Below are positions 10,201 through 18,176 of a stretch of 23,490 nt of DNA, in pieces. This DNA comes from a virus, in the IMG/VR virus record IMGVR_UViG_3300021368_000907, positions 1 through 23,490 of that record. One strand, 5' to 3'. Position 1 is the stretch's first letter, and every line of letters begins with the position of its first letter. The position numbers and the translations under genes were made by a program. Under the pieces are notes generated by a model. It made no database searches, was not told where the DNA came from, and saw nothing but the letters and a program-made list of their open reading frames with translations.

Positions 10201-11816
10201 CTGGTGCTCTAGAAGCTACTTTGATAGCATCAGATATTTCTGGTAATGATTGGAACTTTGGTAATGCAGTAGCTATTTGTGGTTGCTCTGGAAGAATTGC
10301 TGTCACCAGTGCTGGTAGATTGTATTTGTATGATGCTGATGGCACCAATGAATTTATTGTTGACCTACCTATCAGTCCTCCTGGTGGTAATACTTTTGGT
10401 AATGGACTTGCTATCTCTGGCAATAGAGTTTGGGTATCAGATGATAATGTACCAACTGGTCCTAACTATAATGGAACAGTCTACTGTTTTAATGCTGAGA
10501 CAGGAGCATTCTTATATAAATTGAGACCAAAAGATATTTTTGGTAACTTTAGTTCATATGGATTAAGAATTGCAGCAGGTGGTGGTAAACTTGCCATTGG
10601 TGCTAATAATCTTACTCATCCTGTAACTGGTAGATCTTCTACTGGTAAAGTTTATTTGTATAATGTTGATGGAACAGACGAGAAGATTATTGAACCTGAT
10701 GTACTAACAACTTCTGCTTTGTTTGGTCAAGGTGGTCTTGTCATTGAGCATGGAATGCTTGTAGTTGGAGCATCTAGACAACAAAGAGTAGAAAATCCAC
10801 TAGAAATAGGTAGTGGTGAGGTATATGTATTTGATCTGAAAGGTGAGTTAAAGTTTAGCATCAGACCATCAGATGATCCAGCAGATGAAGACACTGATGC
10901 CATGGGATTTGGTGACAGTGTTGCTGTCAGTAGTGATCGTATCATTGTAGGAGCACAGTATTATGCACTCAATCTTGGTGGAGTTATGGGTAGATCATAT
11001 CTGTTTACTCATGCAGGTAGGGAACTAGACCGTTGGATTGGTTCGGGAAATAGTGGAGATAATTCTGCCTTTGGTTCTTCCATGGCTGCATCTGGAGGTA
11101 CGCTAGCAATTGGTGCAGGTTCTGGTAGTCCTGATTCATCTGGTAGAGTATACCTTTACCCACTAACAGGGTCACCATCTGGAACAGTAAAGAACCTCTC
11201 AAGTAGTTCTTTCCCTGGCACGTTTGATGCAGAAGCAGTTGGAGGATCTCCAGAATTTAATGCAGGTGGATACATGGTATTTGGATCCAAAGAAAGTATT
11301 AGGTTTGGATCTCTTAATGATCTAGGTTTCCCAACTGGTTCTCAATCACATACAATAACGTTTGAATGTTGGGTTCAAAGTAATACAGGAGCAAATCATA
11401 TCTTTGCTGGTATTCAAACTCCAGCTAGTCAAAGATGCTACTTAGCTAGAGAGAGTGGTAAGTGGGAGTTTGGATGGGGAAATTATAGTTGGGTGAATGG
11501 ATACACTGGTGGAACATCTGGAACTGATGCTGCTGATGTTGTTTTAGATACTTGGACCCACTATTGTTTATCTATTACGAGTGGTGTTGCCAAACTCTAC
11601 ATCAATGGTAGTTTTACCATAGAAAAAACTGACACTTCTGTTGATTTAGAAACAGGAGACTTCCCAATCGGATCTTTCTTTGAACCATCACAAACGTATA
11701 ATAATAGTTACGCATCTCCAAACTCTATTGCTGAGTTTAGGATTTACAATATTGGACTATCAGCAGCACAAGTATCCCAAAACTTCAATGCTACCCGTGG
11801 CAAGTACGGTGTCTGA
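7209..11816 (+). CDS. Giant virion protein with propeller-like repeats and two LamG/concanavalin-like domains (1535 aa)
   Basis: The ATG at 7209 follows TGAGGAT, where the previous stop codon forms part of the ribosome site. Residues about 80-400 hold blades with D..GNIVAVG or DDGNILAVG motifs typical of a beta-propeller. About 530-700 looks like a carbohydrate-binding jelly roll (YTYSWWMKA, then EWHRVVWSFDAD). About 724-895 is a LamG-like domain (FTFEWWMYNN, then ELYINGELF, ending GEFRIYDRVLSASQVFQNYN). About 945-1327 is a second propeller of FG-GAP-like repeats (KVVVGARG, GRLYLYDADG, GKVYLYN). About 1350-1535 is a second LamG-like domain with the same end motif (AEFRIYNIGLSAAQVSQNFN). LamG and propeller folds commonly bind sugars, so host lipopolysaccharide recognition is plausible but inferred. 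The gene seems co-transcribed with the preceding fibre gene. Confidence 0.75.
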   Translation: MPVGISSPARNLFLLGSTGEQTVTNFFKAVDLSASSDGVFLPEALKYRYGDDSYTIGGTASDPQSKRFGWIENRTYNPDNAASTQVWDDRIESGVPGQSVFLRSIIFDQAGNIVAVGHGGGTCWIRRYSSAGVLDWQATTFTGEARYLGVAHDGLAYYVCGHTGPGDDNTAIAYVEKFDDQGNPIWGKAAFFEYDDVLLESITIADDGNILAVGRIDDNDGQKGFMVKLDSQTGDVLWDKTITSPKKFNQFLTLKESVGLEKIYADGNGQFYVVGRILSTRTGSVASRGILIKFDTEGNIIWQKETPLDATKSIEFFDVSAETDTEQVIVLGRYYDGTVNDEMGILSKYTKNGTLLWRRTIKSSRESSDKFSTTINPPALDADSSFYYLLFRDESINTLSGEPDRYTFGKVSTSGNGLGDFQYADSTGETIDYEIVNIDSNVGVLQDGSVTNSVSDLRSTPYSADKIVFDDYATNIAGKKRKVSEGFQSFMYSGSPAVRPQDFCVDLRAFVNDLPNQPRQNYIGDSDNITPDVTSTTDYGNKWRRQSTAVVVTANAIANPLGDGQTAELYNLTATAGRRIEYGGPSVVAGQRYTYSWWMKAVTTNAQWTFQAYNIGTSNNTIRIADRSGNILENISTTNTTTYKPTDTEWHRVVWSFDADSTATVAMGGYNSNSQTGDLWYLYGAQMVDGDSPGNYYQTSLPQPTEFETLPTTDGNFYRDNDYWQFDGPNSNDFIQLPHEDKLHSEDFTFEWWMYNNSITTSSATAFFTKRTNNEDGYMIFTQANQILHFDFGTPTISGHRWSTGFNCGGSNLAKWFHCVLTRSSNGRELYINGELFSNTEDAGVYIPNIQDLFVGTDSENPRRYEVNGKIGEFRIYDRVLSASQVFQNYNASKFTYNSELPNTTPRLNVSPIITDNNLLLNYDFGNPSCIEKSSEINASFTETILDDASTNGAAFGDGQCVAVGYGKVVVGARGEDCTIPGYTYTAGGKAYIYNAATGALEATLIASDISGNDWNFGNAVAICGCSGRIAVTSAGRLYLYDADGTNEFIVDLPISPPGGNTFGNGLAISGNRVWVSDDNVPTGPNYNGTVYCFNAETGAFLYKLRPKDIFGNFSSYGLRIAAGGGKLAIGANNLTHPVTGRSSTGKVYLYNVDGTDEKIIEPDVLTTSALFGQGGLVIEHGMLVVGASRQQRVENPLEIGSGEVYVFDLKGELKFSIRPSDDPADEDTDAMGFGDSVAVSSDRIIVGAQYYALNLGGVMGRSYLFTHAGRELDRWIGSGNSGDNSAFGSSMAASGGTLAIGAGSGSPDSSGRVYLYPLTGSPSGTVKNLSSSSFPGTFDAEAVGGSPEFNAGGYMVFGSKESIRFGSLNDLGFPTGSQSHTITFECWVQSNTGANHIFAGIQTPASQRCYLARESGKWEFGWGNYSWVNGYTGGTSGTDAADVVLDTWTHYCLSITSGVAKLYINGSFTIEKTDTSVDLETGDFPIGSFFEPSQTYNNSYASPNSIAEFRIYNIGLSAAQVSQNFNATRGKYGV

Positions 11817-11822
11817 TAAATA
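11815..11822 (+). promoter_or_regulatory. Late promoter element (GATAAATA) overlapping a stop codon
   Basis: GATAAATA begins inside the TGA stop of the 1535-residue gene and lies 35 bases before the next ATG at 11858. It matches the T4-type late element at seven of eight positions. Confidence 0.6.
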
Positions 11823-11857
11823 GATAAAGCATAATATCAATCCGAGGAACATAGGTA

Positions 11858-14800
11858 ATGGCAAGGAAAACCATTCAGAGTAACTACTATCTCTTTGATG
11901 CTTCTGCGAGAGAAGTTATCATCCCTGGTGGTGTTCAAAGAGAAAACCTCATTCTTATCACTAACGTTGTTGATAACAAGGTAATCTATAATTTCTCGGA
12001 CCCCGAACTGACTGCAACAACTTACAGTATTCAAACTGACATCCGTAATGTTACGACAACCAGAATTGTATTGTCGTATGATACAACATCAATGTCTGAT
12101 ACTGATGATTTACAGATCATTGTTGATGACTTTGAAGAGACTGTAAGACCTGCTGAAACATACAACGACGCAGTTAACAAGTCTAGAGTATCGACACCAC
12201 AGGCACAGATTGATACCGACTTCGAGTATGGTGTACAGGATACGAAGTGGGAAGCAGTTGCACTAATTAACAACAACCCATTTGCATATAAGTCTGCAAA
12301 CAATATTGTCATTACTGATGTACAAGCAGTACAGAACAGCAGAGAGATTACTGTTTCTGTAGATACCAATGCATCAACACGTCCACCTGCTGGTACTGCA
12401 ATCTATATGCAAGACACTAGGTTCCCTGGTGCAAATGGTGTCTTCATCGTAGACAAAACACAAGGATCTACAGACTTTAAATACACCGCAAAGTATGACT
12501 GGACACTAGGTTCTGGTGCTATTATTGATAGTGGTAGAACAGCATTGTACTCTGGTGTTCACTTCACTGGTTCTGATATTGGTGGTTCAATTACTCTTGC
12601 AACACCTTCTGGAACCATGCTTGATTCTGTTCAAGTAGATACCACACAAGCACATGGTCTTGAAGTTGGTAATGAGATTGCTGTTGCTGGATCTAGTGGC
12701 ACTAACGTCAATGGATCTTGGACTGTTGCTAGAGTAGAAAGTCCTACTCGCTTCTATTATTTCCCAGATGCAGCACCATCTGGTAACGTCAACAATGGTA
12801 CAAAGAAACTATATCCCAGACCACAAGGCAACTCTATTCATAGAGCATTTGATGGTGGTGTTAAGTTCTCTACCAATAGTTTCTCGAAGAACCAACAGGC
12901 AATTAGACAGACAAAACGTTACTTTAGATATCAGTCTGGTAAAGGTGTATCATTCTCTACTGGTTCTATCCTAGAACCATCAATTCCAAACATTGATAGC
13001 ATCACATCATCTAGCACAACCATAACTGTTGTAGCTACTGAGGCACATAACTGTACAATTGATACAGTTGTTGATGTTCGTGGTGCTAATGATAACGCAT
13101 ACAATGGAACTTATCAAATTACATCTGTAATTGATCCATTCACATTTGAGTATGAAGTTCCAACTCCTCCAACCGAAACAACTGCTGGCGGTGAGTATAC
13201 AGTAACACCTAAAGGTGCTTTCGGAACCAATCTTGAGATTGGTATGATGGATCAGCAAAATGGTATCTTCTTCCGTTATGCAAATGGTGAACTAAGTGTT
13301 GTTCGTAGATCATCTACATTCCAGTTGTCTGGTAAAGTTACTGTCAACAATGGAAGCACATTAGTTTCTAGTTTCACTGGTATCAATGGACAAGGCACCA
13401 AGTTTGCTAAGCAGTTGCAGCCTGGTGACTATGTTGTCATTCGTGGATCTTCTTATCGTGTCGATGGTATCATCTCTGACACACAGATGGTTATCTTCCC
13501 TGACTATCGTGGTCCTTCCGCAGGTAATGTACCTGTAACTAAGACTACAGAAGTAGAATGGAAACAGGGCGACTGGAACATTGACCGTTGTGATGGTACT
13601 GGTAAGACAGGTTATAACCTAGATGTTACCAAGATGCAGATGTTCTACATGGACTACTCTTGGTATGGTGCTGGTTTCATCCGTTGGGGTTTCCGTGCTC
13701 TAAATGGTGACGTTATCTACGCTCACAAAATCCCTAACAACAACCAGAATACTGAGGCATACATGCGTTCAGGTAACCTACCTGCTCGTTATGAAGTTAA
13801 TACTATTCCACCAAAAACAGTTGCAACTAGAACATTTGCAAGTGGTGATAGCACTCTATATGTTGCTGATGATCTTTCTCAGTTCCCATCATCTGGTACA
13901 CTTCGCGTTAAGCAATCTTCTAGTGCTACTGGTGGTACACAAGAATACATTAACTACACAGGAAAAACATCATTTGTTCAGGACATCATTAGTGTAGATG
14001 CAGGTAACGATACGATTGTTGTTGCTTCTACTACTGGACTAACACCAGGCGGTCAGCAAACAATTATCTTTGACACTCCATTCTCTAATATTGTTGCTAA
14101 CAAGACATACTTTGTTGCTGCAGTTCCATCTTCTACTACGTTTAAAATTACAGAAACACAAGGTGATTCTACTGGTATTGCATTGACTGGTGCTACTGGT
14201 TCTGCATTGTCTCCTCTTTCTCGTGCTAGAGCAGGTTCCTTTACTGGAATTACTAGAGAACAAGCAGGTGCTGCTAGCGTAAATCTCAGTATTGGTAACG
14301 GTCAATCCTCTGGTACAGTATCTTCTGCAACTGGTATTCAAAAAGGACAAAGAGTAATTGATAACTCTGATATCCCTGCTGATACTTTTGTTCACTCTAT
14401 TAGTGGAACAAACATTACATTGAGTAGAGCAGTAACAGCAGACAATCCTGCTGGTGTTAAGTTCCCACCACTTGGCGCGGGTTCTGCATCTACATTTACA
14501 TACAGTGCAACTCAACCGATTGGTGTTGAACTTATCCAAGCATCATCTGTCCCACAGATTAGTCACTGGGGTTCTTCAATTATTATGGATGGTGAGTACG
14601 ATGAGGATAGAGCATACATCTATTCTGTTGGAACCAAGACGGGAAGAAGCGTTAGTTCTGGTGCAACCAAAGCTATTCTTGGACTAAGACTAGCACCTAC
14701 TGTTGATAATGGTATTACTGGAACTCAACTTGGTGATAGAGAACTGGTCAACAGAATGCAGTTGGTTATGAGAGACTGTCAGATTGTTGCTAACGGTGTT

Positions 14801-15190
14801 TTCTTCGTAGAACTAGTCCTCAATCCTACTGTTACAATTCAAGCAGAGTGGGAACCAGTTGGTGGTACATCACTAGCACAATATGCTGAACTTAATAACA
14901 ACTGTGAACTAGTAGGTGGCGAAGTTGTTTACGCATTCTACGCTGGTGATGCAGGTGGTTTCGGTGCTGGTGCATCTACTGTTCCTCTAGATGACGTTAA
15001 GGAAATCTCTAACTCTGTTCTAGGTGGTGGTGGAGCAAACCTTGTCGTTGCATCTGGCGCTAACCCAACTGGCGTATTCCCTGATGGTCCAGAGGTTCTC
15101 GCTGTACGTGTTACTAACATCGCTGGTGGATTTGGATCTGGTTCTAGATCTGCTGACTTTAAATTCTCCTGGACAGAGGCACAGGCATAA
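11858..15190 (+). CDS. Large conserved virion structural protein (1110 aa)
   Basis: The ATG at 11858 has GAGGAA about 8-10 bases upstream. The N-terminus (MARKTIQSNYYLFDASAREV, then VIYNFSDP) and the DTDFEYGVQDTKWEA segment at about 118-132 are features I associate with a virion protein conserved in T4-like cyanophages. Internal repeats of a small beta domain run from about 147 to 445: AHGLEVGNEIAVAGSSG with NGSWTVARV, and AHNCTIDTVVDVRGAND with NGTYQITSV. Further modules near 650-780 include FPSSGTLRVKQSS with INYTG. The C-terminal third, from about 900 (SHWGSSIIMDGEYDED), has no repeats and may be the anchoring or assembly part. A baseplate or proximal-fibre role is possible; no T4 gene number can be assigned. 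Confidence 0.75.
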   Translation: MARKTIQSNYYLFDASAREVIIPGGVQRENLILITNVVDNKVIYNFSDPELTATTYSIQTDIRNVTTTRIVLSYDTTSMSDTDDLQIIVDDFEETVRPAETYNDAVNKSRVSTPQAQIDTDFEYGVQDTKWEAVALINNNPFAYKSANNIVITDVQAVQNSREITVSVDTNASTRPPAGTAIYMQDTRFPGANGVFIVDKTQGSTDFKYTAKYDWTLGSGAIIDSGRTALYSGVHFTGSDIGGSITLATPSGTMLDSVQVDTTQAHGLEVGNEIAVAGSSGTNVNGSWTVARVESPTRFYYFPDAAPSGNVNNGTKKLYPRPQGNSIHRAFDGGVKFSTNSFSKNQQAIRQTKRYFRYQSGKGVSFSTGSILEPSIPNIDSITSSSTTITVVATEAHNCTIDTVVDVRGANDNAYNGTYQITSVIDPFTFEYEVPTPPTETTAGGEYTVTPKGAFGTNLEIGMMDQQNGIFFRYANGELSVVRRSSTFQLSGKVTVNNGSTLVSSFTGINGQGTKFAKQLQPGDYVVIRGSSYRVDGIISDTQMVIFPDYRGPSAGNVPVTKTTEVEWKQGDWNIDRCDGTGKTGYNLDVTKMQMFYMDYSWYGAGFIRWGFRALNGDVIYAHKIPNNNQNTEAYMRSGNLPARYEVNTIPPKTVATRTFASGDSTLYVADDLSQFPSSGTLRVKQSSSATGGTQEYINYTGKTSFVQDIISVDAGNDTIVVASTTGLTPGGQQTIIFDTPFSNIVANKTYFVAAVPSSTTFKITETQGDSTGIALTGATGSALSPLSRARAGSFTGITREQAGAASVNLSIGNGQSSGTVSSATGIQKGQRVIDNSDIPADTFVHSISGTNITLSRAVTADNPAGVKFPPLGAGSASTFTYSATQPIGVELIQASSVPQISHWGSSIIMDGEYDEDRAYIYSVGTKTGRSVSSGATKAILGLRLAPTVDNGITGTQLGDRELVNRMQLVMRDCQIVANGVFFVELVLNPTVTIQAEWEPVGGTSLAQYAELNNNCELVGGEVVYAFYAGDAGGFGAGASTVPLDDVKEISNSVLGGGGANLVVASGANPTGVFPDGPEVLAVRVTNIAGGFGSGSRSADFKFSWTEAQA

Positions 15191-15193
15191 ATA
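15186..15193 (+). promoter_or_regulatory. Late promoter element (CATAAATA) overlapping a stop codon
   Basis: CATAAATA contains the TAA stop of the 1110-residue gene and lies 21 bases before the ATG at 15215. It would drive the four membrane-protein genes that follow. Confidence 0.65.
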
Positions 15194-15214
15194 AAGCTGC
15201 CTAACTCCAATAAT

Positions 15215-15514
15215 ATGACTGAAGATAAATCTACGGTCGTAGTTGAAGAGAAGGATAACGATGAAGATAAAAGTGAAGTTCTTGGTAATCTAGTGAAAGT
15301 TGTAGTCCTCATTTGGTCTGCATCCCTTCTTACATTCAGCTACGTTCGCTTGCCTAATGGTCAAAAGATTTTAGATTTTGATCCCACCTTCATCGCCTCG
15401 GTGTTCAGTGGATCCTTAGCTGCGTTCGGATTGTCTCCTGCCAAGAACGGATCTGCTCCTAAGAAAGCACCTGCTATTGGTAAAAAGGAGGAACAAAATG
15501 CAAAAACTAATTAA
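15215..15514 (+). CDS. Small membrane protein with two hydrophobic segments (99 aa)
   Basis: The N-terminus is very acidic (MTEDKSTVVVEEKDNDEDK). Hydrophobic stretches follow at about 27-44 (VKVVVLIWSASLLTFSYV) and about 58-75 (PTFIASVFSGSLAAFGL), then a lysine-rich tail. No clear ribosome site precedes the ATG, but a late promoter element lies just upstream. The last 17 bases overlap the next gene. I do not recognise a named family. Two membrane spans with charged ends, late expression and the position after structural genes would suit a holin or another envelope-acting protein, but nothing in the sequence proves this. Confidence 0.7.
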   Translation: MTEDKSTVVVEEKDNDEDKSEVLGNLVKVVVLIWSASLLTFSYVRLPNGQKILDFDPTFIASVFSGSLAAFGLSPAKNGSAPKKAPAIGKKEEQNAKTN

Positions 15515-15728
15515 TGTATTAGCAGTCTTGTCGTTCGTTGGAACGGCAGGCATCATTGGTAGTGGATACTATCTGTATACACAGAAAGATCCTATCATTA
15601 AAGGTCTAAAAGAGAAGGTAACTAAAGCTGCAGTGGAAGGTGTTACTAATGCTCTCCCTGGTCTACTAGACAGTGCAGTTCCTGAGTTACCAGAAGTCAC
15701 TGGTCCTGCTATGCCATCAATGCCATGA
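15498..15728 (+). CDS. Small protein with N-terminal membrane anchor or signal (76 aa)
   Basis: I chose the ATG at 15498 because a textbook ribosome site, AAGGAGG at 15485-15491, stands seven bases before it. An upstream in-frame TTG at 15477 is less likely. The protein starts MQKLINVLAVLSFVGTAGII, a hydrophobic stretch that could be a membrane anchor or uncleaved signal. An amphipathic, lysine-rich region follows, then a proline-rich end (VPELPEVTGPAMPSMP). It overlaps the previous gene by 17 bases and the next by four (ATGA), so the block is probably translationally coupled. Function unknown. Confidence 0.7.
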   Translation: MQKLINVLAVLSFVGTAGIIGSGYYLYTQKDPIIKGLKEKVTKAAVEGVTNALPGLLDSAVPELPEVTGPAMPSMP

Positions 15729-16342
15729 ACTTATTCAACAGCGACAAAGAACAACCAGAACTAAAGAAGGAAAAACCGTCTACGTTTAAGATTTTTATCG
15801 GCACAGTTGGTGCTTTGTTTGCTGTATCACACATAGGTTTAGTTGGTTATCTAATGAGACAACCATATCAAGTCCCTAGTATCAATATTCCTAAGGGTGA
15901 CTATTCATCCTATGAGTTGAATGCAGGACCTGATGGTTACTCAGTTAAGTACAAAGCTAACGATCCTGCTATTCTAGAATCAGATAGATCTCTGCACTTG
16001 AATAAGCACAAGCAAGGATTGTTTGGTGGAGAACAAGTTGAGATGAGACGTGAGTATCGTCGCGACCAATACACTATGGATGGTTCCCGTAACCTAGGAG
16101 GGGGGGCAGTTAATGCTGAGGGAAAGTCCCTTGCAAAAACCGAAGAGTGTATCAGGGCGGACGCTGGCGCACGGTCTCAAGGTGCAATGGCAGGAACAGC
16201 AATTAGTGCTGGTCTTGTAGTCCCAGCAGTCTCTAGCATCCCTTATGTTGGGTGGTTAGCAGGTGGTTGGGCATTACTCTTAGGACAAAGTGCAGGATCT
16301 GAAATTGGATCTGAAATTGGTAGCGCATTCAATGATTGTTAA
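15725..16342 (+). CDS. Membrane-associated protein with glycine-rich hydrophobic C-terminus (205 aa)
   Basis: The start overlaps the preceding stop as ATGA. After a charged N-terminus (about 1-22, rich in Lys and Glu) comes a membrane segment at about 23-45 (IFIGTVGALFAVSHIGLVGY). A hydrophilic middle follows (about 46-140, with RREYRRDQYTMDGSR). The C-terminus, about 150-205, is rich in Gly, Ala and Ser and includes AISAGLVVPAVSSIPYVGWL and a GSEIGSEIGSAF motif like a glycine zipper, which could insert into a membrane or self-pack. The gene holds a GC-rich patch at about 16095-16180 with a run of seven G. No family is recognised. Coupling with its neighbours suggests one envelope-related complex, an inference. 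Confidence 0.7.
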   Translation: MNLFNSDKEQPELKKEKPSTFKIFIGTVGALFAVSHIGLVGYLMRQPYQVPSINIPKGDYSSYELNAGPDGYSVKYKANDPAILESDRSLHLNKHKQGLFGGEQVEMRREYRRDQYTMDGSRNLGGGAVNAEGKSLAKTEECIRADAGARSQGAMAGTAISAGLVVPAVSSIPYVGWLAGGWALLLGQSAGSEIGSEIGSAFNDC

Positions 16343-17112
16343 TGGAAATCCCTGATATTAGAATAAGGGGTGGGGATATTGATATCATTCGTATCCCTTT
16401 CACCCCTGATTATTTGTTAGAACCACCACAGGCTTTACAAATACAACCACCAATCACAAATCAGATTGGTGTACCCATCGTGGACATCCCTGGATGTGTT
16501 GAGGCACACGACGTGGATGAGAATAACATGCTGGAAGGAGATGATCCTAAAGGTGTGAAGACTTTTTGTGATGGTCAGGTGCCATCGTTCAATCCAATTG
16601 ATTACAATGCAGATGAGTTGCAATTCACAGGAGAGGCACAGGTGCCCCCTGTACGTCCTCCAGAAGCACCTGAAGTAAAGTCACCTGAGATACCTAAGAA
16701 GACTAATACAGCGGAAGTGAAGTGCCCTACAGAGGCACAGGAACTCAAGGAACCTATCGGTACTCTAGTAGAGAATGGAACCAAGAAAATCGTTGAGTAT
16801 AGACTGGTCGGAAAAGAATGTATACCAGTCAAAGAAGATATCAAGATCCCAGATCAAATCATTCAAGCAATCCCAACTGCAGGAGCTATCACAACTACAG
16901 GTGGCATTGCAGTTGTTGCTACAACATCCGCTCTATTAGCAAAACCGTTGGCAGACTTAGTGCTCAAGGCAGTCAAACCAACGGTCAAGAAAGTTATTAA
17001 AAAGATTGCTGCTATCAGGGGGAAGTCCGTTCCCGTCCAGTCTTTAAGGGACCGCCAAGCAGAGCAGCGTCTGAGGAACCACGCAATTCGGAAGTTGAAG
17101 GGGAAGGAATAG
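16342..17112 (+). CDS. Proline-rich protein with a C-terminal hydrophobic segment and basic tail (256 aa)
   Basis: I place the start at the ATG at 16342, which shares one base with the preceding TAA (TAATG). An in-frame TTG at 16336 is less likely. The N-terminal two thirds are rich in Pro, Ile and acidic residues (MEIPDIRIRGGDIDIIRIPF; PPVRPPEAPEV at about 103-115) with a few Cys (for example in GCVEAH, TFCDG, VKCPTEA, KECIPV). A likely membrane segment follows at about 176-206 (GAITTTGGIAVVATTSALLA), then a strongly basic tail (KPTVKKVIKKIAAIRGK). It is the last gene of the plus-strand membrane block. Its final 98 bases overlap the convergent minus-strand gene. Function unknown; anchoring in the inner membrane is inferred. 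Confidence 0.7.
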   Translation: MEIPDIRIRGGDIDIIRIPFTPDYLLEPPQALQIQPPITNQIGVPIVDIPGCVEAHDVDENNMLEGDDPKGVKTFCDGQVPSFNPIDYNADELQFTGEAQVPPVRPPEAPEVKSPEIPKKTNTAEVKCPTEAQELKEPIGTLVENGTKKIVEYRLVGKECIPVKEDIKIPDQIIQAIPTAGAITTTGGIAVVATTSALLAKPLADLVLKAVKPTVKKVIKKIAAIRGKSVPVQSLRDRQAEQRLRNHAIRKLKGKE

Positions 17113-17884
17113 AATGAACGTGTGGTGTGATGTAGTTTTTACCAATCACTTGTACATCAGCACAGATACGAGCATACTTTGTGCCAGGAACAAAGCGAAT
17201 TCCTTGCTTTAATAATTCTCCACAATTTTTAAGTCTCGCGATCTCAAAATCTAATCTCTTGTTAGCATTTTGCTGACGCATTAGATCAATGTTTGCTGCA
17301 GCTGCTTCTTTACATTGGTCTTGCAACTTTTTATCTTGTGGGATAGACCATGTAGCAGATACACCTACAGAGATGTTATAGTTATCCTTTTGTCCAGTTC
17401 TTGTAGGAACGAAGTATAAAATATCTCCTGGATTATTTAAGTTTCCATCGTCATCGGTAGTCATATCATAGACAGGACTATCCCAGTAATCTTCATATGG
17501 TTTAGCAGCTGATGCACTACCAGTTACAAAAGGAGTTATGTTTAGAGTAGGACCTTGACACTGTATTCCTCCCCCGTAAGTATTAGTGATATAAGGACCC
17601 TGTAATACCTGGATCGCCTGATTAGTCACTGAGCCAGAGCTATTTGCCACTGGAGCTGCAGTTGCTGATACACCACCAACAGTTTCTGCATTGACTGGAG
17701 ATGCAAATAGTAATGCAATTACTGCTGGAAGATACTTGTAGTGTCCGTGACGCTTGTTACCTCGGTCACCCTGTTTATAATCGTGTGGTTGCTTAAACCA
17801 GGACCTGAATATGTCTCTGCGAACTGAAACGCTGCTCCTGGTGTCGTCTGAGTAAATGTTGGTTTGCCTGTTACTCCTGTCCAT
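17015..17884 (-). CDS. Exported protein, third gene of the minus-strand module; start codon uncertain
   Basis: The well-formed part begins at about 17743 with a Sec-type signal sequence (YKYLPAVIALLFASPVNA, cleavage before ETVGG). A secreted domain follows with SYxTNTYGGG-like and CQGP segments, then a likely coiled coil with Cys (KKLQDQCKEAAAANIDLMRQ). However, no ATG, GTG or TTG lies in frame near the signal sequence. The only canonical in-frame start is the ATG at 17884. It would add about 47 residues encoded in the overlap with the upstream gene and has no ribosome site. So either the start is non-canonical, or a start was lost, or the frame is joined to the upstream gene by a frameshift. 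The C-terminus overlaps the convergent plus-strand gene by 98 bases. Function unknown; export is well supported. Confidence 0.6.
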   Translation of the reverse strand: MDRSNRQTNIYSDDTRSSVSVRRDIFRSWFKQPHDYKQGDRGNKRHGHYKYLPAVIALLFASPVNAETVGGVSATAAPVANSSGSVTNQAIQVLQGPYITNTYGGGIQCQGPTLNITPFVTGSASAAKPYEDYWDSPVYDMTTDDDGNLNNPGDILYFVPTRTGQKDNYNISVGVSATWSIPQDKKLQDQCKEAAAANIDLMRQQNANKRLDFEIARLKNCGELLKQGIRFVPGTKYARICADVQVIGKNYITPHVHSIPSPSTSELRGSSDAALLGGPLKTGRERTSP

Positions 17885-18165
17885 GATGATGTCACGCCAT
17901 TAATAGTTACATTGTTTGTACCTGTCGAAGGGGACAGGTTCCCACTTGCTGTCACTCCTGAACCAGTTGCAGAGTATTGATACCCTGTGTTATAGTCCAT
18001 GGAGTTGATAGTCTCAGTTATTCTTGATGTCGTCTCCGTATGGCTCGTCATCGAGCCCTGTGTGAAGTTTGGGACAACGGGCACTGCCTGGGCGGTGGCA
18101 CCTGTAAATAGGATTGCCACCACACTCGTCGCAATACTCCAGTAAGTCCACCCAGAAGTCGTCAT
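17719..18165 (-). CDS. Exported protein, second gene of the minus-strand module (148 aa)
   Basis: I chose the ATG at 18165 because GAGGA lies eight bases upstream. An in-frame TTG at 18180, overlapping the previous stop, is the alternative. The N-terminus MTTSGWTYWSIATSVVAILF runs into TGATAQA, a signal peptide with an AxA-type cleavage site at about residue 27. The mature part is rich in Thr, Ser, Gly and Asn (SATGSGVTASGNLSPSTGTN) and looks like beta structure without cysteines. It ends inside the signal sequence of the following gene. No family is recognised. Together with its two neighbours it forms a set of phage-encoded exported proteins; a virion or cell-envelope place is inferred. Confidence 0.7.
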   Translation of the reverse strand: MTTSGWTYWSIATSVVAILFTGATAQAVPVVPNFTQGSMTSHTETTSRITETINSMDYNTGYQYSATGSGVTASGNLSPSTGTNNVTINGVTSSWTGVTGKPTFTQTTPGAAFQFAETYSGPGLSNHTIINRVTEVTSVTDTTSIFQQ

Positions 18166-18176
18166 TACGAACGTCC

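Noticed and set aside
14039-14539. 166-codon minus-strand frame inside the 1110-residue gene
   Set aside because: It is a Cys/Ser/Arg-rich shadow product lying wholly under a well-supported virion gene.
15477-15497. TTG start for the 76-residue protein
   Set aside because: A perfect AAGGAGG lies between this TTG and the ATG at 15498, which marks the ATG as the start.
16100-16106. Run of seven G as a possible frameshift site
   Set aside because: The 205-residue frame is intact and the sequence on both sides is plausible, so there is no sign of a frame change.
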